A DNA stretch of 64,000 nucleotides. Source: Psettodes erumei (lineage: Eukaryota > Chordata > Actinopteri > Pleuronectiformes > Psettodidae). Shown in pieces: positions 22,560 to 34,900 of the stretch. Below the pieces are notes generated by a model. That model made no database searches and was not told the origin of the DNA. It saw only the letters and a list, made by a program, of their open reading frames with translations. Both the position numbers and the translations under genes were made by a program. The stretch spans positions 2,546,501-2,610,500 of the forward strand of contig JAFBJZ010000888.1 in NCBI GenBank assembly GCA_016785225.1. The letters run 5' to 3'. The first letter of the stretch is position 1, and every line of letters begins with the position of its first letter.

Positions 22560-22690
22560 GCTCCATTGATTTAATTTGTATCAAATTGCTAATGCAGTTA
22601 TTCATTGTGCATGGCCTGCGTATATGCATGTTTCTCCCATTAAGTTTATGCATTTACCTCTAATTACAGTAAATAATGATTGCTTGCTAG
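22560..22690. other. candidate conserved non-coding element
   Basis: The stretch contains GATTTAATTTGTATCAAATT, GCTAATGCAGTTATTCAT, octamer-like TATGCAT and TCTAATTAC motifs, with no repeat signature. Dense homeodomain-like and octamer-like sites of this kind are typical of vertebrate conserved enhancers. Conservation cannot be judged from one sequence. Confidence 0.2.
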
Positions 22691-25600
22691 TTTGCTGCAG
22701 AAAATACTGTTAGTGGGTAAGGCCTTTAGAGAGACATCAGTGAACCAAGAAAACAGCTTGTTTATCTACTTCTACAACAGAGCACAATGGAAATTCATGC
22801 TCCCCAATGTAATACATTTATACATAAATATTAACATACCTAATGTCAACATGCCAACCATGACAATGCTATCATGCATATGTTTAGTTGATGTAATGTT
22901 AACTATGATCAACATCTTTGTGTAGAAATGAAGTACAGCTTGTACTACAGGTTGATGAGTGTCATGAGCTTCGCAGGCATTTGTTCAGTAACAACAGTAT
23001 TCTTTTAGACACACACACATACAGGCCTTCGGGGTGGTGGCCAAGTCTGGCATTGTGTTTGAGGTACAAGCAAACTGGGTAACAACACACATGCAAGATT
23101 GATTGGCTGCAACAAATGAAGAGGAAAATCCATTCCTTTATTAGCAGTAATGATTTTCTCATAAGTAATCATCTGATAAATTACCCCCCTTTTGGCACAA
23201 AAAGTCACAAGTGAAGAGAAATGGGGATGCTTCATCAATAGTTTTGGGGCAATTTGCAATAAATGGAAGTAGTAAGTAGGTATACTCAGTCTAACATTGT
23301 GTCTAGCACATTACAGTGTAGCAAACACCAAAGAAAGCCATTATGAGCAATCAACATATAAGCCACTCATAGTACGTGCATACAATTAACTACTCCAAGA
23401 TTTCAAATAATAAATAAAGAAATTTTAAAAAGATGAAGAAAAGTCTGATCAACAGAGTATTTAAGATTTATCCTCTGGGGTCCATGAGTATCTGTACAAG
23501 GGTAATGCATCCAGTGGTTGAGAAAATATTTCAGCCTGAGCCAAAGTTGTCACGAGGTTGCTGTCAGAACAACATTACCATCCCTGCAGCCATACTGCAG
23601 CATCGCTAAAAACAACAAGAAACTGATGTTCCAGCCACAGTGGCTTAGCTGGCAGTGACCTTTACAAGGTCAGTGCAATGCTCATAAATGTATGGGAAAT
23701 GCCATTGTCATCATAATTTAATATATGTATCAACCAGAGTTATTTGGCATTCAAGTTTGACATTTATCCAGCTAGTGATCAGAAAAAAACGGTGGCTTGC
23801 TGGTCCCACCCGGAGAGGTTTAACCCAACCAATGAGATTATTTCTGCTCCCAAGACATGTCTTCAGAGCTGCACGTCCAATCTGCTTGTGTACGTTAACA
23901 TATGTCTATTTGTGGTTTCCAGAACCTCCAGCGTGCTTTAGCCCTCCGCTTGAAGAGGAGAAATCAGCACGACACAATCATCTCTGTTTAGACTAAGAGC
24001 CGGGCAGCAGAGAGAGGATAGGCTATGGACAGAGTCGCCAGACCAAAAGCAGGCGCTGCAGAGCTGATTGTCTGCCCTGCATTTCATTTGCCTCCAGTGT
24101 TGTGTTACCAGCGAGCATCACACCGCTGAGAGATGATACAGGCCAGTGGAGAGAGCCAGCAGGATGTGGACAGGGTAGATGCTCACAAACACTCACATGG
24201 GAACGCACACTTACACACATGCATACGCACACAGACATATACATGTGCAATATGGCTGCATGCATGTATTGATGCTGACACACTGCCTTTCTGCAGGGCT
24301 CTGCTACGTTCAAGATAAGATTCATTTTAGTAATGATTGTTAGCCGAAGTCTCCATTATAAGTAAAGGTTCCGTGTTCAAAACTTGACTTCAATTGAAAA
24401 ATGTTCTCATGTGCTTACTTGCAGTATATTATGTGGAATAAAATAGTAATATGATGCAGGTACACAGTAAAGTAGAAGTGCATCAAATTGGCTCTACTGT
24501 ATATGACATGAATCAGTACTTTTCATGAAAAAGAGCTGACAATCTGTCAAACAACTGTTAAAAGGGTAAAATTTATTCAAAGTGGATGAGAACAATACAT
24601 TGTTTTACAGGAGCAAAAGCAATTTTGATTATCATAACCATGTCCACCACCAAAGCAAGGTTTGAAGTGTAACAGTTGATAAATAGTCAAATCTTGATAA
24701 AGAACTGGATCTCTGTCCTCAGCTTGAGAGGAATTCAAGGAATTCAACAATTTGAGTGCGGAACTACAGAAAGCAGCTTTTCTGTAAGTCTTTGACTTGG
24801 TAGGAAGTCATTGTGACCACCCCTCCTTTTCTGCTCCTCTTCTTACAGGAAGTGGCAGCAGAGTGGAGATCATCAGTGAGATGTCGTTCACCTGGGTTGC
24901 TGGTCTGGAGAGTTTACTTAGCTCACTGCCTGGGTTTCACTCTCTCTCTCTCTCAGCTAACACATGTTCTCTCTTGTTCAGTTATCTGGCTTTTGTTGGT
25001 TTATGCATTCATGAACTTCTTTCCAGCATTGATTTTGGGCACTTGTTTGATTGTAGTTTCAGTAATGATTTTTATGTTGTTTTTGTTTTTAATAAACACT
25101 CCACTCTTGATTGACAACTTGTGTGTCCTTCCTCCTTTGTTTTGTCATGATTTTGGTCTGGTTTGTGACATGGATATCTTTCTATCTGCAATACCTAAAT
25201 CGTCACATATGAGTCCAAACATACATTTGTCAACAGGAATTTTACACCTTACCCCGTTGTGCCAATTAAAACTCTGGCAGTTCACTGTAATGATACTTCT
25301 GAACAGTGAAAACCTCAAATCTGTAAGAATCAAACATTGCTGATGAGAACGAACAGACCGCTCTGTTCCACTGAGTGAACTATGAGTCTCTAAATGATAG
25401 AGAAATAATAACAATCAATAATTCTGAGTACTTGATGTAGATTATGTTGAGGGATGGCAAGAGCCCACTGCAGCAGAGGATTCATCTTCACTTTCATTCC
25501 TTTTATTCATTTGTACAAGTATTGGTATCTACATTTCTCAGAGCCCTTAGAGCGATATCACTTACATATGCAGCGAAAATAGTGACTGGACTTGGATTAC

Positions 25601-27220
25601 AATCAACCATTTACAGTAGCGCGCTGTTAATTCATCTGAACGGCTGAAGACAACCTGAAGATGGCAGCATTGGACCTCACAATCCAATCTGCAGCCTGAA
25701 CCCAAAGCCTCGCACTTATTGCCCTGTCAGCATCAAGGATCTGATGCTCTGAGAATAGGCTGTGTGAAATCCCTGGATTGCAGCGCTGAGCTCTATAAAT
25801 CACTGGGGTTCTGTAAAAATGTACACGTTTAAAAAAAACCAACAAGATGACGTGAAAGTATAGCAAGCCATTCTTTCCTTTCTCGTCAATGTATTCACTC
25901 CCCTACCATCTATTGGCATGCCCAAAAGTACATTTATAAATGCAGGCACACAACTTCCTCTGGAGGTTTCCTCTAAGAACCCTTCCTTCCCCAGTGTGGT
26001 ATTGTGCAACATCTGGCTGCGACTGTGTATTGATCTTGGCTGAGGTCAAGAGGAGGGGAGTGTGTGTGTGGGGGATGACTTAAGTGCCCAGGTCTTTTTT
26101 AAGGACCTCTTGTTTGTCCCGTTGAGCATTTACCGTCAAGTGGTGCACTAACGTTCGAGCAGAGCGAGTGTTGGCCCCGGAGGAGATCAACCAGCCAGAG
26201 ACTGAATAATTCATCCCGGCCTGCGCCTCCTCACATCACCAGGAGTCTGGGTTGATGAGAAGTTATAAAACAGTCTTTTATTCCAAAGATCTTTCACTTT
26301 CTTCCTGACTTTCTGCTCTTCTAACTTCTGTCTTCCTGTCTTTTCACAGTTTAATCCATCTCCTTCCTTCATCTGTCATCCTTGTCTCTCATTTATCAAT
26401 TTCACACTTTTTTCATCTTTTCTGCCTTGGCACCAAAAGTGTTATGCAACTGATATACAGTACAGATGACGATGCCCTGGATCTAATGTCTTAACGCAAT
26501 AAAACCTCCACCCTGCTAACATCCCTCCCCCCTTGTCCCTCGAATGCTCTGCCGTGAGGGGGGCTCTTTGCGGGAAACTCTAGCATACAATCATATCTGC
26601 TCACATCTCAAGTTTCCCGGTGGCACAGCGCACCGCAAGCCAGTGCATTCTCATCATCCTAACCTTCAAATCTGCTTTTCCCCTCCTCTTCCTCCACCAC
26701 TGTCTCATCCTCCCCCTCTTTCTGCAACTCTTCTCCCCTTTCCCTTTCTCTCATGTTTCCGTCTCCTGTACTCTCCCACCTTGTGCTCCACCTTTCAGTG
26801 ATGCAGGGGAAAATTGCGTACAAAATGTGACAGCGAGGAATTGGGATAATGCACTGCTCACAATTACATGACCTAAAAGATGACCCATGTAGGTGATAAA
26901 TCTGTCAAGCATGTCGAGCGTGTAATTGCAGGGGTGTCTCTGTTCTGCTAATGATTTTGGAATTTTGCTTTGATAAAGCTTTCCTCCTCTGCTAATTGAC
27001 ACTGTATCTCCTCCTTCCCCTTGACAATGCAAAACATGTGGCTCTGCTCAGGGGCAGCTGTTAGTTTTCTTTTACAGAAAAGACAATGTCCCATTGCCAA
27101 AGTTTCATACTGAAGGTCTCAACATCCAAAGTTAATGCTGTTACAGTTCATTTTAGATGCATGAAAAGAGGCCAGTAACAAGAAGCAATGTAATTCTGTC
27201 TTACTTTACTAACAGTTTAG
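22691..27220. other. gene desert segment
   Basis: No gene is recognised. The longest open frame (24813-25343, plus, 176 codons) is rich in hydrophobic residues because the DNA is T-rich, and it lacks a known domain. An AATAAA at 25091-25096 after a T-rich stretch could be the 3' end of an old retroelement or a transcript. A CA-rich microsatellite-like patch spans about 24183-24246. The part at 26870-27010 has TGCTAATGATTTTGG and GCTAATTGACA motifs and could be regulatory. Confidence 0.5.
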
Positions 27221-27253
27221 TAATGGAGCCAAAATCTGATTTTGGCTCCATTA
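27221..27253. repeat. perfect 33-bp palindrome
   Basis: The two arms, TAATGGAGCCAAAATC and GATTTTGGCTCCATTA, are exact reverse complements of 16 bases separated by a single T. It is a cruciform-capable palindrome with no terminator role in this eukaryotic context. Its origin is unknown. Confidence 0.9.
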
Positions 27254-27605
27254 GCATGATGACTATATTCATCAGAACTGCTATGAACAGTTACTTACAC
27301 ACTATACATACAGTCTAACAATTCCAAATCAGCCTCTCCCACAAAAACTATCAGTATTTAACATGTAGCAATAGAAAACAAGACATTGTTTTAAGCAACC
27401 AGCCTTTAACCAGTAGTCAACGGTTACATAGCTGCCTGCAGCAGATGTCAAAGTGCTTCCATTTAACATGAAGCTGCAGGGTCACACATTTCCCCAACTC
27501 TGAGGCAAACCGAGTCAATTACCGAATGTACTGGTGAATAGTTTGCAACACAAAAAAACTTGCATAAAGAAAAATTTAGTCACTTTAAGTCACAGTTCTC
27601 CTCCT

Positions 27606-27661
27606 GGAGCTGGCAACAAAAGCTAGTTGCCAGCTCCTGCCTCCTGCCTCCTGCCTCCTGC
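27606..27661 (+). repeat. 12-bp inverted repeat running into a 7-bp tandem repeat
   Basis: GGAGCTGGCAAC (27606-27617) and GTTGCCAGCTCC (27626-27637) are perfect inverted arms with an 8-base loop. The right arm merges into four exact copies of CTCCTGC (27634-27661). The joint structure suggests slippage next to a hairpin. Confidence 0.85.
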
Positions 27662-28724
27662 CCCTGCGTAATGCAAAAGGCTGGGGTGTTCTTGAAACAA
27701 ACTAATTAGTACAATGTGCGTTCTCCTCCTGCCCTTACCCTGTCACAGCAGAGAGGCATGTGTGTCTCAAAGACGCTCAAAGCTATGCTGGAGGACATTT
27801 TAGCTCCGAGCAGGCTCAGCCAAACCAGAGTGTGATCAGACAAGGGGCCTAAGAAAAGTCAGTACACTGGAAGTCTGGGTAGGGGGTTGGGTGTGGTGCA
27901 TTGGTGGTAAACATTATTGCTGTTACTGTTGGTACAGTATTTGTTCCCTAATTCATTGATCACATTTGTTCAGTGTGAACCTTAGTTCCAAATTCTGCAA
28001 CGTAAGCATGCTGTCACCCTTTCTACGAACAAAAAGTTTTTTCTTCTGTCAATCCTCTGCTAAAGACAGACTGTAGATGATGTAATGAAGTCTCTGGAGT
28101 CAACAATGCACTGACTGGCCAATATGGATTAAAAGTCTAAATTCAGTGGCTCAACATAGTGCCGATACATTACATCACCCCTTGTGTGCTGTTATTCATT
28201 TCTTGCAGCGTAATTGAAGCAGCCACAGATGATGTCATCTAAACACAGGACTTCCATTCAGAAGTTGTTTTGTTGCACCCGTACATGACCGGGCGGACCA
28301 GCCCCATCACCATAACTCTAATAAATGGACTGGATATGGTGAGCTGAGAGCATACTTGGCCTCCGCCGAGGAGATTGGCAGGTGTTTGATATTCACTGAA
28401 GGCTACCCCCCACAAATGCATCTCTGTCCCCCTGTCCCTCCCAAAAGGCACATCTGAGTCTAAATTATAGACTACAAGACTTGGAACCTGTTAGGAACAA
28501 CGAATGAGTCATCTTGGACAGACAGTGACAGAGGTGACTACCTCTAACCCATCCACTCATGAGATTAATGACCTATCAGCCTGTTTATTGACACAAACAA
28601 AATGACTCCTCTTAACTTATGCCAAGGGTCTCTCTCGCGTTCTGTTTTCATCTCTGTGCAATGTCTTTCGCTCTGTCACTCTGTCCCCCCTCTTTGTTGT
28701 GGTGGCCAAGGTTAGAGAGGCGCA

Positions 28725-28910
28725 ATGAGAAAGGGCGGGGAGTCGGAAAAGAGAGGGAGGGCGGGGGGGGTGGGGGGGGGGGGGGGGTGGTTCCTAAACA
28801 AATCTCTGTCCTGCAAGGACGTCCTCCTGCCAAGGTTTGTCTAGGGCTGGAACGGATGCAGGAAGGCGGGGCCGTTGGGTGGGGAGGGTGGTGTGGAGGT
28901 GGGAGGTGAT
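28725..28910 (+). repeat. G-rich tract with long G runs
   Basis: The plus strand is strongly G-biased, with near-uninterrupted G from 28763 to 28790 (broken by T at 28771 and 28788) and further GGGNGG clusters to 28910. It has strong G-quadruplex potential. The open frames across it are low-complexity glycine or proline runs and are not genes. Confidence 0.85.
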
Positions 28911-31900
28911 GGGGAATGACGTGATCCCCTTTATTCTGGCCAATAAAACAGAGTGGCCGGTGAGATCCGGATCCGTACGTGCCGTCAAATTAAATAAGGC
29001 AGTGCTTTAATGTTTTCTTTTAATCAACCAAATTGCATTACACACTGCCTCCTCCGCGAGGCTCCACAGTGTAGAGGAAGGGGGGACAGGAGAGTCGGGG
29101 AGTGCTTGGATGGCGTCGGAGGGAGCTGGAAGCACCAAGGGGGGCATTTCCCAATATCTCCAGGAATTTTGGATGGACCCTAAAGTCACATGATGTATGT
29201 TGAGAAATTTCAGCACATTTGCTCAAAATTTCTTGTCTTTCTGTTCTCCTTCGATGACAGGAAGCAGGGGCCAGTGTAAATTCAGGGTCAGACTGGGAAT
29301 AGACAAGGTGTACAGACAGACTACGTCATTCTGGTAATGAATGCCAGCTCAACTTCGAGAGCAATCGGCCACTTTAAAGGCGGAGCACTCCCCTGCCTGG
29401 ACGATGGTGTCTCCTATCACGAGCAATGCCTCCCGCCCCTCCTCCGGCGACTTCCTCCTCATCACTCTCTCCTCCTCACCCTCGCTGACCTCACTCCTCC
29501 TCCCTCCGCTCCCACCAACCGATATGACTCACCCTTTAGTGAAGGTACATCAGAAATGCTCTTCCAAACGCTTCATCATCAAACCCCCTTTTCTTCTCCA
29601 AGGCTGGAGGGAAGAACGCAGCACCCAGCCGGATGGAGATGAATTGTGTATCTGCGTCATGTACTGTGGTAATCACCAGCCGCCGGATCAGCTTGCTGCC
29701 CCAGTCCAGTAGAGTTGCTGGGATTTTAATTCTGATTGGGGTTTTACAGTTGGATGTTTCATTCCACCTTGGATCAGGCATTGCTGTTGTGGCCTCAAGG
29801 ATTACAGCCTGCTGCCGCTGTCGGCCGTTCATCCGTGGACAGATGAAACTTCACAGAGAGCAGTAATCCAACGAAGAAGGGTGGCTTTGCTACTCAGCTG
29901 CCTCAGCCACAACTTTAAAGCCAGCTGACATTTAACATAATGATCAGTCAGAGTGGCCGAGCATTTACACACAGGAAAGGTTTCCCGGACACAATTAGAC
30001 CACAGTCCTCGCACGGGCTAAAAATGAATCACAATACACAATACCATAGTGTAGTCCCTGTACCCATCTAATGGTAAACTGTGAGTGGAGTGACTGGAAG
30101 AAAAGCCTCAGCCTCAGCTGTGATATTATGGTGGTTTATCCGCAAAGCTTGAAAAGATGACCACAGTTACAATCTACTGCACAGTGTATAGTCTGGGATA
30201 CAGGCTGCATTTTGCTTTTAGCAATCTTTCCTGCATGAGTCATTTACGGTATGCTATTAGACTGAGGGGTTACCCAAGTTTTCCAATGCTGAAGTATCAC
30301 TGTGATTTCAAGAATGTGATTCCTCACTCCATCTTATCAAAATCAAATAAAAAGTTTTGAATTTTAAAATGTTGTGTCTTTATGCAAAGCTCCTGTCTCG
30401 AAAACTCCAAGATAAATATCGTTATGCACTAATGTGCTCAACATGTTCGAAACACTCAATTGCCATCTCACAATGATGTCGTGCTTGCTTTTCACTCATT
30501 ACTTGGCCAGGATGCCAGCTCAGTGCAAATGCAACCAATGGATGAGCTTTGATGAGGGCGAACTCCTGGCCAATAAACATACAGGAATGAGAGGAATCTG
30601 AGCAGGCTGTCAATTAATAATACTGATGAACTGAGCATTCGAGCCTGATGGGATTGAGTTTGAATATTCATGTCAGTGGACAACTCAAGGCAGTTCTAGG
30701 GTTGCAGAGGCGATTGTATGAGGATTAACAATACAGAGAACATAAAATTTGCATTTTAACTACCTTGAAGGATGAACTGACACCCAATGTTCTTTGGTTT
30801 TCAGGTTTTCAAGCACTGTTTGTATTACTATATCATAATAATGATATAATAACATAATTCAGGAAAATGTGTTTCCCTGTTAAGATTACAACTACTATGA
30901 TGATTTGTGCTATTTACAAGTTAAAAGCTTAAATAGATCAACTCTAGAGTTGATGCCTAGAAATATCTGTGGACCTCTTATTCTGTAAAACATGAATTGT
31001 GTAAATGTTTTAATGTCTGGCTATAAAGTAGGAACAGCTTTAAACTGAGACAAAAATTCTACATATAATCTAAGGTTGAACAACCATGTAGATGAATGTC
31101 ACCATGCGATCAATGCAACCAGCAGATATTCATGTCAGAATGCTGCCTTACAACAAAAAGAGCAGAAGAATGCAAACTGAAACAATAGAAACAACAACAA
31201 CAACAACAACATTCTGCATGGTTCATGTTGAACTCGCCCCCGAGGTCCCTGATGGGTGGATGACTTCAGCTGCAAAGTCACTTTGACTCAGTGAATCAGG
31301 AATCAGGTAACGGGATCAGGCTTCATTAGGTGACTTCAGCCGAGCTGGCAGACAGCCAGGTGAGCTGGACGCACAAATGGACATTGATTTTTCAATAAGG
31401 GTCCTGAAGCTGTCAGCCAACCAGGCTATGGTGATATCTTCTCCTGTGGGGATGGCCTTCTCCCGATGATGGCCTGACTGGCACCCGACCACAGGCCACC
31501 ACACCGGCATCCACTTCATCTCCACCTCCACTCATCCCCCTGGCCCTGCCTCAGGCCCCCACGCTGGTGTTAATGGGTACTATCCTGAAGTGCCGTGACA
31601 GCTATAAAGTTTAAATTGACCATCAGAATAGATGTGGTACTGGCTGGTATGTTGATGGAAATGTGAGCTTTGTCGATATGATACAATGTTATGTGTGTCT
31701 GGGTCTTTAAACATGTTGGTGCAGTTGTCTTTATCAGTATTTTATTCTTATAATTGACTTGTTATCCTAATACAGACACTTACAAGATGGACCAAGGTCT
31801 CAGTGGGGTGAAAGAGGTTACAATCATGTTTTCCTGTCAGGTCATACATATTTATCTACTTTGGTTCCCTGTTGGCCCTCTTTGACCCAAGAATGAAGGG

Positions 31901-34900
31901 GCCCTACACATGTAATGGTTACCATCCATCAAGCCTTCCTCTGGTCTGCCCTCAGCCTCGGTCATCAGTACCTCTAAGATTGCAGCCATCACTTGCTTGC
32001 CCTTATCCTGAACCCCGTAACCAGCAGGGCATCCTGCAGTGGAAGAGGTGGAGGAGAGTTAGCCCAGACTCAACCTACTGTATGAGAACACAATTGTTAC
32101 ATGTAAGACAGCATCAATGCAAGGAGGACAGCAGGAATGAAAGGGAGAGAAGAACGGGAATGAGTCTCAGTCAGCAATAAAGATAGAGAGGAGCTTGCTA
32201 TGACATGGTCATAACTCTTCTGCCGGAGAACTGCCCTCCTTCTGACCTTAAAATTAGAGATCGTACACAATGACATGGCATGGTTTCTTTACCCAGAAAA
32301 GCCTGAGTCATCGTACTATCAAAATATCAAACAAAGGCTTTTCTTTGTGCAAAGCGTGACAAAATCCTGTTTGGTCAGACCAATTGGTACTTCCAGTCCC
32401 ATACTGGTATCCTTGCATTTACCCTGCTAAAGTGTCTTTGAGCTACATGTTAAGTGCCAGACAAAACACTGAACTGCTTGAACTTTGGAGAAAAGAAAAG
32501 AAAAGCTGTTTGGTAAAATCTTGCAGCTAACCACTTCGAATACATGAATCTAATATAAGCAATTGTTTCATTTTCCTCAAAAGCACACGTCAGTGTCCGC
32601 TGTTGGTATCCGGTATGCAAGAATAACTCAGTCTCAACATTATTGTCTCTGTTAAATTCATCAAAACATGCAGCCCAAAGAAGGGGCTCGAAATATGGTC
32701 CAGATTTTTGACCCATTTCCCTCAAATTATATGTGTTTTAACAAAGAATAAGGACTTCTAATTAAATGTCCAGCAGTATATACAGTACATTGAAATGTTG
32801 AACTGGGCGATTGTAAATCTTTCTCTCTGACACATACGTCCAGGTGAGCAGCGCTTCATTTAGGAAATGGGCGTCCCTGTATCAACAATCGGCCGCCAAT
32901 AAAACCTCCAGCGTGAACTGGATATCGGGGCTGTAAAAGAATCACCTGCAGGCTTTTGGAACTTCTTTACCCTCACACATCAATCAAGTCACAGTTTAGT
33001 GTGCGCCGTGGCCAGATTTTAATTTTTCTTTGAGCTTTATTGGAATTTGATTTGCCAAGATAAAGTTAAAGCCAATAATCTTGTTCTCCCCACGCGTCTC
33101 TTCCAATAAACTCACTGAAATGGGCGTAAGTGTCTCTTTGCTCAAGCCCTCTCCAAAGTGAATGAGTGTGTAGGTATTTGATGACACAATGTTGTGCTTT
33201 ATTCAAATTTCTTCTGTCAGAATCAAGCATTGAATGAAACTGCTGCAGATGTTTGAAATACAGACAAAACCACAGCGGTAATCCTTTTCACAGCTCTCAG
33301 CATAAGCCCAAACCATTGGGGCTGAAGCAGCTTTCTGCACGTGTTCATAGAAAATACTAATAGCTACTGTGTGAAAAATACTTCCAAGATCGACATATAT
33401 TCCAAATATTTCAAAATGATCCCAAACTCTAGGTAGGCTTCTTCAAGCCCTATATACAAGTTAACCTCAGTTGCATCTAAAAGAAAAAATAAATCATACT
33501 TCCGACTGTTATTAGCAAGCTGTGGCATGTTGACTTCATGACTATGGGAACTGGCTCTGCTCAGTCCTCGAAGCTCAATTGTTTCCCTTTGCATCTTGGA
33601 CACGTAGACCCCTTCCACAACTGTCAACATCAATTACCCATGGCTTTCGCCTGCATCTACATAACCACCACTACCCCCACCGCTGCGACAAACACACGCA
33701 CCCACACATTTATAATTGCTCTTGATTCTCCGCCACTGTCCCCGCGTAGCCCGAGCCCAGCAGAAGAGCATCTGCCACACAAGTCGCAAGTGGAAGTGTA
33801 GCATATTCAAGTCCGCTGGATCACACTGCCACTTTTCACCTCGCCTCTGTCTTATTACCCGCACATTTCTCAAACAAATTTTCCCAAACTGTCTAGATTC
33901 TTGCAGCAATTAAAGCATTTCTCTCATTCCCTCTTCCTTTCTTCTCCATCCTTTTGGCAAGAAGCATGACCATGTTGGTCAGGTCGTCTCAGTGTTCATG
34001 GGCCAAAGCTGACACAACCAATTGGGGGAGGCAACCATGATCTGACAAATAAAAGGAACAGAGGATTACAGCAAGGAGGACGTCTGGGGTTCGAGGAGCA
34101 GTGAGAATCACACAGGGCGTGCCATTGTTTCTCAACCACCGATCATTTTTGGCAGCTGTTGGGCCTTTTCTTTCCTAAACCCAAAGAGCAGTCCTGCTCT
34201 GGCAAAAGCCTCATAAAAGAGACATAGAGAGGTTGCAGTGAAAATAAGAAGCATTTGTGTGGCTTGAGGGCTGTTGGCGTATTGCACTGAGCTGAAATAT
34301 AAACCCTCCTCTGGGGTGAAAGGGTGATGGTGAGGGGAGGAGAGCTCTGACGTGTGCTGGGGATACTCTCTGCTAAAATGATGAGTCACTGCAAATGTAC
34401 TTGATAAAGAGAATGTGTAACATTATATGAAGGTGATAGGTTGGTTGGTTACCGTTTCAGCCTGTTTTATTTTGAAGAAGCACAGTGATATTGGGATCTC
34501 TGCAAGTCCGGAGTCGCACTTGTTTCCATTGGCCTCGTATTTAAAGAAAAAAACTGTCCAGACAGGATTCAGAAAATTATACCAAACGACAGCACATTTT
34601 CCACTGTGCCTCTACTTTGTTTCTCTGTGTCTCTGTTTGAGTTGTGCTAGAGTGGTCAGTGAAACTATATTCGTTATTTTACCTTTTTCATTTTTTATCA
34701 GTATTATGTTTCTTCTCTAGGTCACCTCCTAGCAATAATCTGCTAGTGGTTGCATTCAATCATTTCTGGATTAACACTCTAAACATAAAGGTCAAGTGGG
34801 ATATCCTAAAAGGCTGGACCTGGTAGCGGGTCTTTCACCACACAAGTCTCTGATGATTTTTGAAAAAATGCACAAAAGCAATGAAAGGTATGTCAGAAAT

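Noticed and set aside
24813..25343. 176-codon plus-strand open frame with hydrophobic stretches resembling membrane helices
   Set aside because: The hydrophobicity follows from T-rich DNA. There is no domain I can recognise, no codon bias, and a second frame overlaps it.
28619..28909. Open frames rich in glycine or proline on both strands
   Set aside because: They are artefacts of the G-run tract.
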